This document shows positions 34,713 to 44,585 of a stretch of DNA of 51,043 nt, in pieces. A program made the translations under genes and the position numbers. The stretch comes from an uncultured Clostridium sp. (lineage in GTDB: Bacteria > Bacillota > Clostridia > Clostridiales > Clostridiaceae). The notes below the pieces were generated by a model that was given only the letters and a program-made list of their open reading frames with translations, searched no databases and was not told the origin of the DNA. The stretch's first letter is position 1. Each line of letters starts with the position of its first letter. The DNA lies in the NCBI GenBank assembly GCA_934746015.1, contig CAKVEW010000023.1:1-51043 (forward strand). Reading direction: 5' to 3'.

Positions 34713-35942
34713 ATGAAAGATTTATTTAATAAAGAAAAAATAGTTTATAAGAATATAGAGATTCCTGAAGAATTAGAATTTATAGTTATTAAATCTATAA
34801 ACGAAGGGAAAAAAAAGAAGATTTATAACATTAAATTATTAAGTAAACTTCTTGTAGCATCCTTTCTATTATTCTTTATATTGTTAAATATATTTCCTAA
34901 ACTTTCTGCTTCAGCTCAAAATATTCCTATAATGGGAAGGCTAGCTTACTTTTTAACTATAGATAAAGGTTTTAGTAATGCAGTTGAAGATGGGCTAATT
35001 CAAAATATAGGATATGAAAATGAGATAAATGGAATTAAATTAAAGGTAAATACCTTAGTTGGTGATTACAAATCAATGTGGATAGAATATGAAGTGGAAG
35101 ATGAATACTATGTAGAAGTTGATTTAACTGATATAAATAATGAAGATAAAATAAGTGCTTTTTATGGTTATACCACAGAAGCATATGGGAAAAGTGGAGA
35201 CTATATTAAAGTGAATTTTGAGAAGTTTGAAAATAATTTCTTAATGATATTTAATGTCTATAATAAGGATAAGTCAGAAAAGTTAGCAGTTTTTAAGGTC
35301 CCAATAAATTTAGATGATAAATTTGGGAAAAGTAATATTTCTATTAATAACAATATAATTAAAACAGAAATTGGAGATATTGAAATAAAGGAAGTAAATA
35401 CCTCTAAAACAAGAACGAGTATTAGCTTTAGATTAAATAGTGATAAATATAATTTTGTTAAATTTGAAAATCCAGTATTAATAGATGGAAAAGGGAATGA
35501 ATATAAGATATCCTCTTCATATTTAAATTTTGATAATAGTGGAAACAATAATATAGAATTTGAAGGTGAAGTTAAGGACACTAACATTAAATTAAAAGCT
35601 GATAGTATTTTCTATGATGAAAAATATGATAAAAAGGTTATAGTAGATTTAAATAAAGAAGTTGTTCAAGATAATAAATACAATATTTCTTTTGAAAGTT
35701 ATAAAGATAATATATTAACCTTAAAAGCTGAAAATGTTCAAGATATACAATATAAAATAGAAGAAGATAAGTATAAATTCAAAGCACAAGAACAGCATAG
35801 TTATGAAGAAGGAAATAATATCATACCTATTGAATTAATTACTAATTTTGAGATACTTCAAGAAGGTGATGGAATAATAGAAATTTATATAGATTCAATT
35901 ACAAAAGATAAAGTAAAAGGTTTCGAAATGAATATAAATTAA
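34713..35942 (+). CDS. DUF4179-type anti-sigma-like membrane protein
   Basis: A 409-residue single-pass membrane protein: cytosolic part 1-42, helix about 45-62, then a large beta-rich extracellular region. The N-terminal part after the helix, SASAQNIPIMGRLAYFLTID-like then KGFSNAVEDGLIQNIG, is DUF4179, which is found in putative anti-sigma factors paired with ECF sigma genes. GAGGAGG sits inside the end of the sigma remnant, 2 bp from its stop. The gene is intact although its sigma partner is broken. Confidence 0.8.
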   Translation: MKDLFNKEKIVYKNIEIPEELEFIVIKSINEGKKKKIYNIKLLSKLLVASFLLFFILLNIFPKLSASAQNIPIMGRLAYFLTIDKGFSNAVEDGLIQNIGYENEINGIKLKVNTLVGDYKSMWIEYEVEDEYYVEVDLTDINNEDKISAFYGYTTEAYGKSGDYIKVNFEKFENNFLMIFNVYNKDKSEKLAVFKVPINLDDKFGKSNISINNNIIKTEIGDIEIKEVNTSKTRTSISFRLNSDKYNFVKFENPVLIDGKGNEYKISSSYLNFDNSGNNNIEFEGEVKDTNIKLKADSIFYDEKYDKKVIVDLNKEVVQDNKYNISFESYKDNILTLKAENVQDIQYKIEEDKYKFKAQEQHSYEEGNNIIPIELITNFEILQEGDGIIEIYIDSITKDKVKGFEMNIN

Positions 35943-35951
35943 TATAAAAAT

Positions 35952-35990
35952 GAGTGTGATAAAATGTGTCTGTTTATTACACTCTTTTTT
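35952..35990 (+). terminator. Terminator after the anti-sigma-like gene
   Basis: GAGTGTGATAAA pairs with TTTATTACACTC (one G-U), then T7. Confidence 0.88.
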
Positions 35991-36011
35991 TGCAAATACT
36001 TTAATATATAA

Positions 36012-36040
36012 TTGACAATAAATATAATAAAAATTAGAAT
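36012..36040 (+). promoter_or_regulatory. Promoter of uvrA
   Basis: TTGACA (36012-36017), 17 bp, TAGAAT (36035-36040). The start point would be near 36047, next to the LexA-type box. Confidence 0.75.
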
Positions 36041-36048
36041 ATAATAAA

Positions 36049-36060
36049 GAACGCTTGTTC
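36049..36060 (+). promoter_or_regulatory. LexA (SOS) box of uvrA
   Basis: GAACGCTTGTTC matches the Gram-positive LexA core GAAC-N4-GTTC perfectly. It spans the likely transcription start, so bound LexA should block uvrA until DNA damage. Confidence 0.78.
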
Positions 36061-36094
36061 GAGCGAATGTGAATATAAGGAGAAAGGTCATAAT

Positions 36095-38920
36095 ATGAAG
36101 GATAAAATAATAATAAAAGGTGCTAAGGTACATAATTTAAAAAATGTATCTTTAGAGATACCTAGAGATAAGTTAGTAGTATTTACAGGTTTATCAGGAT
36201 CTGGAAAGTCTTCATTAGCATTTGACACTTTATATGCAGAAGGACAAAGAAGATATGTTGAATCTCTTTCATCCTATGCAAGACAATTTTTAGGGCAAAT
36301 GGATAAGCCTGATGTAGAGTATATTGAAGGATTATCACCAGCTATATCTATAGATCAAAAGACAACTAGTAAGAATCCACGTTCAACAGTTGGAACTATT
36401 ACTGAAATATATGATTATTTAAGACTATTATACGCAAGAGTAGGAAAACCATACTGTCCTAAATGTAAAATTCCAATAGAGCAACAATCTGTTGATCAAA
36501 TTGTGGATAGTATAATGGAACTTGGGGATAGAACTAAAATTCAAGTTTTAGCTCCAGTGATTAGAGGTAAAAAAGGAACTCACGAAAAAGTTTTAGACAA
36601 TATAAAAAGAAGCGGATTTGTCAGAGCTAGAGTTGATGGCTCAATTTACGAACTTACAGAAGAGGAAGTAAAGCTAGAAAAGAATATAAAGCATAATATT
36701 GAGGCTGTTGTAGATAGAATAATAATTAAAGAAGGTGTAGAAGGAAGATTATCAGATTCTATAGAAACTGCATTAAAGCTTTCAGAAGGACTAGTATTAA
36801 TTAATATTATAGATGGAGAAGATATATTATTTAGTGAGAAGTTTGCATGTCCAGAGTGTGGATTAAGTATAGATGAACTTGCACCAAGATTATTTTCTTT
36901 TAACTCTCCATTTGGTAAATGTGATTGTTGTGATGGATTAGGAACATTAATGGAGATTGATGAAAATCTAGTTATTCCAAATAAAGAGTTAAGTATACTA
37001 GAAGGAGCCATAGCTACTTGGGGTGAAGGAAGATTAAAGGAAGATTCATGGACCTTTGCTATTTTAAAGGCTTTAAGTGAAGAATATGATGTTGACTTAA
37101 GTAGACCTGTAAAAGAGTTAAGTAGGAAAGAATTAGATTTAATTCTCTATGGAACTAATGGAAAGAAAATGAAGGTTATCTATACTAAAGATGGCGTGAA
37201 ATCTCAATATAATTATGCTTATGATGGAGAAATAAATTCTTTAAAGAGAAGATATAGAGATACTAACTCAGATATTATAAAGAATGATATTGAGCAATAT
37301 ATGAGTGATAATCCTTGTCCAAAGTGTAATGGAGCAAGACTTAAAAAAGAGGCTTTAGCTGTTTTAGTAGGAGATAAAAATATATATGAATTTACTAAAC
37401 TATCTATAAAGGAAGAATTAGAGTACATTAATTCATTAGAATTCTCTGAAAAGGACACAATAATAAGTGATCAAATAATAAGAGAAATAAAAAATAGACT
37501 TAATTTCTTAATAGATGTAGGTTTAGATTATTTAAATCTATCAAGAAACTCTGGTACTTTATCTGGAGGAGAAGCTCAAAGAATAAGACTTGCAACTCAA
37601 ATTGGTTCTGCACTTATGGGAGTATTATACATATTAGACGAACCTAGTATAGGACTTCATCAAAGAGATAATGATAGACTTATAGCAACTCTTAAACATT
37701 TAAGGGATGTTGGTAATACTGTAATAGTGGTTGAACATGATGAAGATACTATGAAGGAAGCAGATTATATTGTAGATATTGGACCAAGAGCAGGTGAACA
37801 TGGTGGCGAAATTGTAGCTACTGGTACTGTAGAAGATATTAAAAAGTGTAAGAATTCAATAACAGGGCAATACTTATTAGGTGAGAAGAAAATAGAAATG
37901 CCTAAGGAAAGAAGAAAAGGAAATGGAAACTTTATAACCGTTAAAGGAGCAAAGGAAAACAACTTAAAGAATGTTAATGTAAAAATTCCACTAGGTACTT
38001 TAACTATGGTAACAGGAGTTTCAGGTTCTGGTAAAAGTACATTAGTAAATGAAGTCTTATATAAGGGATTAAATAGATTAGTAAATAGAAGCAAGAATCC
38101 AGTAGGTGCACATAAAGAAATTCTAGGATATGAAAACATTGATAAGATTATTGATATAGATCAAAGTCCAATAGGAAGAACACCTAGATCAAATCCAGCA
38201 ACTTATACAGGAGTATTCGATATAATAAGAGAATTATTTTCAAATACACCTGAAGCTAAGATGAGAGGGTATAAACCAGGAAGATTTAGCTTTAATGTCA
38301 AAGGCGGAAGATGTGAAGCATGTACAGGTGATGGTATTATTAAGATAGAAATGCAATTCTTATCTGATGTATATGTACCTTGCGAAGTATGTAAAGGAAA
38401 GAGATATAATAGAGAAACTTTAGAAGTTAAGTATAAAGGAAAATCTATAGACGACATATTAAATATGACAGTTGAAGAGGCTTTAGTATTCTTTGAAAAT
38501 CATCCAAGAATAAAGAATAAAATACAAACACTATATGATGTAGGCCTTGGATATATAAGATTAGGTCAACCATCAACACAACTATCAGGTGGTGAAGCTC
38601 AAAGAATAAAATTAGCATATGAACTTTCCAAGAGAAGTACAGGAAAAACTCTTTATATTCTAGATGAACCTACTACAGGACTTCATATAGATGATGTAAG
38701 CAGGTTAGTAGAAATACTTCAAAGACTAGTAGAGGCAGGGAATACTGTAGTAGTTATAGAACATAATTTAGATATGATAAAGTGTTCAGATTATATTATT
38801 GATTTAGGCCCTGAAGGTGGGGATAAAGGAGGAACAATAGTTGCAACTGGCACACCTGAAAGTATAACAAAGGTTGAAGAATCCTATACAGGTAAATATC
38901 TTAAAAAGATGTTAAGATAA
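36095..38920 (+). CDS. uvrA: Excinuclease ABC subunit A
   Basis: A 941-residue damage-recognition ATPase with two ABC modules: Walker [15 protein letters not shown] (about 31-44) and [14 protein letters not shown] (about 640-653), signatures [15 protein letters not shown] and [15 protein letters not shown], and Zn-binding cysteines ([37 protein letters not shown]). Length is normal. It loads UvrB onto lesions. The GGAGAAAGG SD lies 11 nt before ATG, and SOS control is suggested by the box at 36049-36060. Confidence 0.98.
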   Translation: MKDKIIIKGAKVHNLKNVSLEIPRDKLVVFTGLSGSGKSSLAFDTLYAEGQRRYVESLSSYARQFLGQMDKPDVEYIEGLSPAISIDQKTTSKNPRSTVGTITEIYDYLRLLYARVGKPYCPKCKIPIEQQSVDQIVDSIMELGDRTKIQVLAPVIRGKKGTHEKVLDNIKRSGFVRARVDGSIYELTEEEVKLEKNIKHNIEAVVDRIIIKEGVEGRLSDSIETALKLSEGLVLINIIDGEDILFSEKFACPECGLSIDELAPRLFSFNSPFGKCDCCDGLGTLMEIDENLVIPNKELSILEGAIATWGEGRLKEDSWTFAILKALSEEYDVDLSRPVKELSRKELDLILYGTNGKKMKVIYTKDGVKSQYNYAYDGEINSLKRRYRDTNSDIIKNDIEQYMSDNPCPKCNGARLKKEALAVLVGDKNIYEFTKLSIKEELEYINSLEFSEKDTIISDQIIREIKNRLNFLIDVGLDYLNLSRNSGTLSGGEAQRIRLATQIGSALMGVLYILDEPSIGLHQRDNDRLIATLKHLRDVGNTVIVVEHDEDTMKEADYIVDIGPRAGEHGGEIVATGTVEDIKKCKNSITGQYLLGEKKIEMPKERRKGNGNFITVKGAKENNLKNVNVKIPLGTLTMVTGVSGSGKSTLVNEVLYKGLNRLVNRSKNPVGAHKEILGYENIDKIIDIDQSPIGRTPRSNPATYTGVFDIIRELFSNTPEAKMRGYKPGRFSFNVKGGRCEACTGDGIIKIEMQFLSDVYVPCEVCKGKRYNRETLEVKYKGKSIDDILNMTVEEALVFFENHPRIKNKIQTLYDVGLGYIRLGQPSTQLSGGEAQRIKLAYELSKRSTGKTLYILDEPTTGLHIDDVSRLVEILQRLVEAGNTVVVIEHNLDMIKCSDYIIDLGPEGGDKGGTIVATGTPESITKVEESYTGKYLKKMLR

Positions 38921-38996
38921 TTAAAGAATACTTGTTATTTTTATATATAAGATTTAATATATAATGGTAATATAATACTAATTTTGAGGTGAAACT

Positions 38997-39449
38997 ATGG
39001 GTTTTTCAAAGCTAATGACTATTGTTTTTGGTGTAGCTTTTATAATAGTACTTTATTTTATTATTTATTATGCACTAAAAATAATGTACAAGGACGTTAA
39101 AGGCGGTGGAAGAAAGAGAAAATCTTCTGCTATAAAGAATTATGGAATAGAAGTGCTAAGTGTAGGAGAAAACTCAAACTTAGAAGAAGGATCAATTTTA
39201 TTGTTAAATGGAATAATAACCATAGGAAGAAAAGAAGGTAATACAATAAGATTAACAGATCAATATGCATCGGGTAATCATGCTAAAATAGTTGTAAAAA
39301 ATAATGAAATTTTAATAGAGGACTTAAATAGTACCAATGGTGTATTTATTAATGATGAGAAAATTACTAAATATGCTAAGCTAAGAGCTAATGATAAAAT
39401 TAGGATAGGTAGTGCCACCTTTAAGGTTATAAGAGCAGAAAAAAATTAG
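38997..39449 (+). CDS. FHA-domain protein with N-terminal membrane helix
   Basis: A 150-residue protein: helix about 7-29, then an FHA domain (about 68-145) with ITIGRKEGNTIRL, HAKIVVKNNEILIEDLNSTNG and NDKIRIGSATFKV. FHA domains bind phosphothreonine, so it probably links Ser/Thr kinase signalling to the cell-wall genes that follow. It precedes the SEDS gene by 10 bp, the standard clostridial FHA-ftsW-pbp order. Confidence 0.9.
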   Translation: MGFSKLMTIVFGVAFIIVLYFIIYYALKIMYKDVKGGGRKRKSSAIKNYGIEVLSVGENSNLEEGSILLLNGIITIGRKEGNTIRLTDQYASGNHAKIVVKNNEILIEDLNSTNGVFINDEKITKYAKLRANDKIRIGSATFKVIRAEKN

Positions 39450-39459
39450 AGGTGAAAAT

Positions 39460-40695
39460 ATGAATCAGGCACTAAAGTTAGAAAAAAGAGTCCTTAAATT
39501 AATTTATTTATTATGTTTACTTCTATTTACAAATCTAGCTTTATTACAAAAGCCATTTGATACAAAAGCATTGGTTATAGGTATCATACTATGTTTTATT
39601 ATAGGTTTGTCACATTTCATTTTAAGAAAGTATTACCCTGATGGGGATAAGTTTATGTTTATTTTCTCCAGTATATTAGCTGTTGTTGGAATTGCAGTAC
39701 TGTATAGAATAAATCCAAGTTTTGCATTTAAACAATTAGCATGGACTATACTTGGGATAATTGGATATATGACTATAGTAATAGCTTTACCAGATTTAAA
39801 AAGCTTTGCTAAGTATAAAAAAATATATATGATTGTTACATTGATATTTATGCCTATGGCATTAGTTTATAATCTTGTAATGGGAAGCTCTGTGAATGGA
39901 GCTATGAACTGGGTTTATATAGGACCAATAAGTTTTCAACCATCTGAGTTTGGTAAAATAGCTTTAGTTTTATACTTAGCTGCTTCTCTTATGAATTATG
40001 AAGCAAAAAATTCTATTAAAGAAGATTTTAAACAATTAATTGAACCAGCATTAGTAGTAATGTTTTCATTAGCATGTATGGTTCTTCAAACAGATCTTGG
40101 ATCAACTTTGATTTTCTTTGGAATATCTGTAACTATGTTATATATAGCAACTTCAAAGAAAAAATATGTCTTTACTTGTCTAGGACTTTCAGCAATTGGA
40201 GCCTTGGGAGCTTATGGAGTTTTTGGGCATGTTCAAAGAAGAGTTAAGATTTGGTTAGATCCTTGGAAGTATGCAAATGCAGAAGGATATCAAATAGTTC
40301 AAGGATTATATGCAATATCATCAGGAGGCTTATTTGGAGTAGGACTTGGAAATGGCTATCCAGGTTTAATATATGCTAGTGAAAGTGATTTTATCTTTGC
40401 AGTTATTTGTGAAGAATTTGGAATAATATTTGCGGTAGGATTAATGATAATATATTTCTTATTATTCTATAGAGGTATAAGAATGGCTTTTTTAACAAAA
40501 GATAGATTTAGTCTTTTAGCAGCTGTAGGGTTTAGTACTATGATAGCATGTCAAACCTTAGTTATAGTAGGCGGAATTTTCACAGTAATACCATTGACAG
40601 GAATAACTTTACCTCTTATAAGTTATGGGGGAAGTTCAATGTTAACAATGTTCTTCGCTTTGGGGATTTTACAAAAAATTTCAGAGGAATGCTAA
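39460..40695 (+). CDS. SEDS peptidoglycan glycosyltransferase (FtsW/RodA/SpoVE family)
   Basis: A 411-residue polytopic protein with about ten helices. QTDLGSTLIFFGI, FQPSEFGKIALVLYLA, VQRRVKIWLDPWKYAN, GYQIVQGLYAISSGGLFGVG and TGITLPLISYGGSS are the SEDS hallmarks. The Asp of the QTDLG loop is likely catalytic. These enzymes polymerise glycan strands together with a class B PBP, and one is encoded 2.2 kb downstream. FtsW versus RodA or SpoVE cannot be settled by eye. Confidence 0.92.
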   Translation: MNQALKLEKRVLKLIYLLCLLLFTNLALLQKPFDTKALVIGIILCFIIGLSHFILRKYYPDGDKFMFIFSSILAVVGIAVLYRINPSFAFKQLAWTILGIIGYMTIVIALPDLKSFAKYKKIYMIVTLIFMPMALVYNLVMGSSVNGAMNWVYIGPISFQPSEFGKIALVLYLAASLMNYEAKNSIKEDFKQLIEPALVVMFSLACMVLQTDLGSTLIFFGISVTMLYIATSKKKYVFTCLGLSAIGALGAYGVFGHVQRRVKIWLDPWKYANAEGYQIVQGLYAISSGGLFGVGLGNGYPGLIYASESDFIFAVICEEFGIIFAVGLMIIYFLLFYRGIRMAFLTKDRFSLLAAVGFSTMIACQTLVIVGGIFTVIPLTGITLPLISYGGSSMLTMFFALGILQKISEEC

Positions 40696-40741
40696 AATAA
40701 TCATAATATATATATATTTGGAAATTATTGTTGTATAATAT

Positions 40742-40770
40742 AAGAAAAAGTAATTTATTACTTTTTCTTT
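40742..40770 (+). terminator. Terminator after the SEDS gene
   Basis: AAGAAAAAGTAA / TTACTTTTTCTT with TTTA loop, then TTTT. It separates the FHA-SEDS unit from the chemoreceptor gene. Confidence 0.85.
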
Positions 40771-40817
40771 TTTATTATTAATGTAAAGGTTTTATATTGT
40801 TTATAGGGGGAGAGGGT

Positions 40818-42767
40818 TTGAGTAAAAAAAATGAGAGAAAAAAGCTTAAGAAATCTAATGTTAGGAGATTTACCATTACTCAAAAAATACTTTTATTTAT
40901 TACTGCAATTATTTTAATAACAGGATTATCTTTAGCAACATATTCTTCATATATTACGTATAATAATGAAACTACTAGAGTAAGTGAAGTTTTACAGCAG
41001 ACTAGAGACTTTGGAACTAGCTTAACCGAAGAAGGAATATCTGAGTTAGAACAGTTAATAGCATCAGTTGAGGTAGCACTAGGTGATAGAGATAGAGCAA
41101 ATAATTTTGTTTATTCTCTTGGGAAAAGCAATGCTTATGTTACTTCAGTTGCAATTAAGGGTAAAAATAATGAGTTTATATCATATTCGGGCAATTTAAG
41201 TAAGTCGTATATTGATAATTTAACATTTGCAGAAAGCAGAGAAGAGGGCATTTATTGGTCTAATGTTATAAGAGCAGGAGATAAGGGGAACATTGTAATA
41301 AAGTCATCTAATAATGGTGTTGATTATTTTATTCAATTATCTATGGATTATTTTCAAAAGAAAATAGATTCTGCAAAAATGCCTGGAATAGAACTAGATT
41401 TAACAGATAGTTTTGGAACGATAATAGCAAGCAATAACAAAGAAATTGTATATACTAAAATTAATGAAGAGTTTAATAAAGTAATTAGTGCTGAAGAAGG
41501 TAGTGGTGAAGCAACTATTGGAAAAGATAAAAAAATAATTACATATCATAAGTTTCCAAATGGCTTTAAGGTAGCAGCTATATATGACAAAGGCAGCTTA
41601 AATTCTTCCATAATGTATAGCATATTATTTAATTTTCTAATAACCATTGGATTAGCTTTAGTGGTATTATTAGGAGCTTATGTTGTAATAAAGAGATATT
41701 TATCAGCTATAATTGATATTAATAAGATGAGCAAATTCATGGGAGAAAGAGATTTTACTTATAAATCAAATATTAATTTGAATAATGAATTAGGAGATGC
41801 ATTACTTGAACTAAATAATTCTTTTGAAATATTAAGAAAATCTTTTAAAGATAGTATTTCTCTAGCTGAAAGTTTAAATGATAAGACTATTATTATAGAT
41901 GAATCATCAAATAGTATATATGAATCATCAAAGCAAGTATCTGTGTCAATAGAAAATATATCATCAGTTACTCAGCAGCAAGCAGAGAATATGGTTGATA
42001 TTTCTAATAATATTAATGTTTTGGGTGAATCAATTAAAGGAGTAGGGGAATCTATTAAAATATTAAGAGGATTATATGGAGTTCTTAGGGATAATGCCGG
42101 AAAGAATAATGATGACATGAAGAAGCTATTAAATGATAATATGGCTTTACAAAGTTCAATGGAGGACCTATCTAGGGATATTTTAGATATATCTACAAGC
42201 ACTAAAAAAATAAATGAATTTATAAATATAATAGATGAAATTACAAATAGTATTAACTTAATTTCTATAAATGCATCTATAGAAGCAGTACATGCTGGAG
42301 AATTTGGAAAGGGTTTTGCAGTAGTTGCTAAAGAAATTAATAAACTAGCAGAGAATTCTAAAGAAGCCACAGAGTTGATAAAAGGTACTACAAAAGATAT
42401 ACATAATAAGATAAAGAAAACTGAGGGTATATTGAAAGAAACTAAAAATGTATCAATAAAAGAAAGTAATAGTGTTAAAAATACTGTGAATTCTCTAAAT
42501 ATAATTATGGATAAAATTAATGTAATGAAAGATGCTATAGAGTCTATAGTAAATTCAAATGAAGTAGTTAATTCTAAAAAAGAGGAAATATCTGTGGTAG
42601 TAGAGAGTAGTGCTGCTGCAATGGAGGAGGTGGCTGCATCAACAGAAGAAATAACTGCATTAAGAGAAGAAGAATTAAGTTCAATGGAGAATATTAAGAA
42701 TATGACCTTTGATCTTAGGAATTTGACAGAAAAGATGAAAGAAAATATTAGAGAATTTAAGGTATAG
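40818..42767 (+). CDS. Methyl-accepting chemotaxis protein
   Basis: A 649-residue chemoreceptor: helix 1 (about 20-42), an extracellular sensor (45-255), helix 2 (about 258-285), a HAMP-like stretch, and a long signalling coil with the hairpin tip INLISINASIEAVHAGEFGK and GFAVVAKEINKLAENS. The tip binds CheA/CheW in relatives; no other che gene is in the window. Start taken as TTG 40818 because GGGGGAGAGGG (40806-40816) precedes it; TTG 40797 gives seven more residues but lacks an SD. It interrupts the SEDS-PBP pair and has its own terminators. Confidence 0.92.
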   Translation: MSKKNERKKLKKSNVRRFTITQKILLFITAIILITGLSLATYSSYITYNNETTRVSEVLQQTRDFGTSLTEEGISELEQLIASVEVALGDRDRANNFVYSLGKSNAYVTSVAIKGKNNEFISYSGNLSKSYIDNLTFAESREEGIYWSNVIRAGDKGNIVIKSSNNGVDYFIQLSMDYFQKKIDSAKMPGIELDLTDSFGTIIASNNKEIVYTKINEEFNKVISAEEGSGEATIGKDKKIITYHKFPNGFKVAAIYDKGSLNSSIMYSILFNFLITIGLALVVLLGAYVVIKRYLSAIIDINKMSKFMGERDFTYKSNINLNNELGDALLELNNSFEILRKSFKDSISLAESLNDKTIIIDESSNSIYESSKQVSVSIENISSVTQQQAENMVDISNNINVLGESIKGVGESIKILRGLYGVLRDNAGKNNDDMKKLLNDNMALQSSMEDLSRDILDISTSTKKINEFINIIDEITNSINLISINASIEAVHAGEFGKGFAVVAKEINKLAENSKEATELIKGTTKDIHNKIKKTEGILKETKNVSIKESNSVKNTVNSLNIIMDKINVMKDAIESIVNSNEVVNSKKEEISVVVESSAAAMEEVAASTEEITALREEELSSMENIKNMTFDLRNLTEKMKENIREFKV

Positions 42768-42790
42768 GAAACAATTTTAGTGTATAATAT

Positions 42791-42826
42791 AAAAGGAGTA
42801 TTGAAGATAAAATCAATACTCCTTTT
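42791..42826 (+). terminator. Terminator after the chemoreceptor gene
   Basis: AAAAGGAGTATTGA / TCAATACTCCTTTT, a perfect 14-bp stem with an 8-nt loop. Confidence 0.85.
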
Positions 42827-42866
42827 ATATTAATTTTATGTAGCTTTTATGAGCAAGGAGGATTTT

Positions 42867-44333
42867 ATGAACGAATTATCTAAAAGTGTAAGAAATATTA
42901 TGGTTATATTTCTTTTTTGTTTTATAGCCTTGATATCATATATAGCCTATTTTCAAGTTTTTAAAGGACCTGATATAGCAAATGATTCAGGTAATAAAAG
43001 ACTTTGGGCAAAGAGAAATGAAGTTTTAAGAGGAACCATTTACGATAGGAATGGGCAACCTTTAACAAATAGTATAAGAATAGATAAGTTTAATCAAGAG
43101 AGAGAATATATTGATGGAGATCTATATGTTCATGCATTAGGATACATAGATGAAAGGTTTGGAATAACAGGCTTAGAAGATGAATTTGATAGTGAATTAT
43201 CTAGATATAATGGATTCTCTAATGGAATAAGAAATTTTATTAATAACTTTGATTTAAAAAGTGCTTTCCAAAATAGAGATGAAGAAAAGATTGGTAATGG
43301 AATTGTAACAACTTTAGATTATGATATTCAAAAGGCTGCTTACGATGCAATGGGGGACTTAAAAGGAGCAGTTGTTGCCCTAAATCCTAAAACAGGAGAA
43401 ATACTTGCAATGGTATCTAAGCCAACATATGATCCTAATAATTTAGAGCAGGTTATAGAAGATGCAAATTCAGGAATAGATGAAGAAAGCAGGTTACTAA
43501 ATAGAGCTGTAGATGGTAAGTACCCACCAGGATCTGTATTTAAGACAGTAACTTTAGCGGCAGCTTTAGAAAATAATCCGGATGTAGTTAATGAAACCTT
43601 TCATGATACTGGAAAGATAGTTTTTCCAGATGGAACATCATTAAGTAATTATATGAATCAAGCACATGGAAATTTAAGTTTACAGATGGCATATAGAGTT
43701 TCAAGTAACTTTGTATTTGGTACTTTAGCTATGGAAATGGGAAATGCTAAGCTTAAGGAGGTAGCAGAAAGGTTTGGTTTTAATTCAAGGATAAATGGGA
43801 TTGGATTATCTTTGCCTCAAAGTAGTTTTCCTACTTTAAAAGAAGAAGAATTAGGTAATATAGCTCAAAGTGGTATAGGGCAAGGAAGTGTTATATCAAC
43901 ACCTATACAAATGGCTATAGTTGCAGCAACTGTTGGTAATGATGGCGTTTTAATGCAACCTAAGTTAGTTAATAAAATTGTTGATAAAGATGGAAATACT
44001 ATTAAGGAAATATCTAATAAAGCTTTAAAGGAAGATGTTATATCAAAGGATATAGCAACTACTATAAAGGAATATATGGGATATTTAGTTTCTAACAATA
44101 TTTATAGATGGCCAGCTTTTGAAGGAACTAATGCTGGTGGTAAGACAGGTACAGCAGATTATATGCTAGAAGACGGATCAGAAGGAATACCTCATGGTTG
44201 GTTTATATCAGTAGCACCATTAGATAACCCAGAAATTGCAGTGGCTGTAATAGTAGAAGAGGGTGAAAATGGAGCAGGCTCAGCAGCTAATATAGCCTCT
44301 CAAGTTGTAAGAACTGCTGTATTAGGAAAATAA
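42867..44333 (+). CDS. Class B penicillin-binding protein (PbpA-like transpeptidase)
   Basis: A 488-residue D,D-transpeptidase with one N-terminal helix (about 8-30), a short dimerisation region with RGTIYDRNGQPL and GLEDEFD, and a transpeptidase domain. Active motifs: Ser222-Val-Phe-Lys in YPPGSVFKT, SSN near 278, and KTGT near 426. It crosslinks peptidoglycan with the SEDS enzyme upstream. ATG 42867 is favoured by AAGGAGG (42855-42861), which lies within the longer frame from 42849. A 42-bp gap separates it from the preceding terminator; a promoter is not clear. Confidence 0.93.
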   Translation: MNELSKSVRNIMVIFLFCFIALISYIAYFQVFKGPDIANDSGNKRLWAKRNEVLRGTIYDRNGQPLTNSIRIDKFNQEREYIDGDLYVHALGYIDERFGITGLEDEFDSELSRYNGFSNGIRNFINNFDLKSAFQNRDEEKIGNGIVTTLDYDIQKAAYDAMGDLKGAVVALNPKTGEILAMVSKPTYDPNNLEQVIEDANSGIDEESRLLNRAVDGKYPPGSVFKTVTLAAALENNPDVVNETFHDTGKIVFPDGTSLSNYMNQAHGNLSLQMAYRVSSNFVFGTLAMEMGNAKLKEVAERFGFNSRINGIGLSLPQSSFPTLKEEELGNIAQSGIGQGSVISTPIQMAIVAATVGNDGVLMQPKLVNKIVDKDGNTIKEISNKALKEDVISKDIATTIKEYMGYLVSNNIYRWPAFEGTNAGGKTGTADYMLEDGSEGIPHGWFISVAPLDNPEIAVAVIVEEGENGAGSAANIASQVVRTAVLGK

Positions 44334-44402
44334 TAAATTTATAAAAATATATAAAGTAGTTTTCATAATTCTGAACTAAATGAGTAATTATTACATTCAG
44401 TA

Positions 44403-44486
44403 TAGAAGGATATAGATATTATATGACTGTGACTTGGAGGAAATGCCAAGTCCCAAGGAATATAATATCTATATCCTATTTTTTTT
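44403..44486 (+). ncRNA. Structured element, copy 1 (long stem, 35-nt interior, T-run)
   Basis: A perfect 18-bp stem, AGGATATAGATATTATAT (44407-44424) with 44460-44477, encloses exactly 35 nt. The interior begins GACTGTGACTTGG and ends CCCAAGGA, with an inner stem CTTGG/CCAAG or GACTTGG/CCAAGTC. A T8 run follows. It matches copy 2 at 45211-45290 in architecture and sequence. It probably ends the pbp transcript and may have a further role. Confidence 0.6.
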
Positions 44487-44585
44487 CATAATTTCTCTTT
44501 TTTCATCATTCACTCTTTAAATAGTAATTCATATATTAAAATATGACTATTATTTCAGAACTTTTAAGATAAAAGGAGATTAATT

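Noticed and set aside
36646..38457. Several minus-strand frames inside uvrA
   Set aside because: They are antisense to a fully conserved gene, lack ribosome-binding sites and have no recognisable motifs.
44421..44492. Possible 22-codon peptide inside structured element copy 1
   Set aside because: The corresponding frame in copy 2 stops after a few codons, while the base pairing is kept, so the constraint is on RNA or DNA structure.
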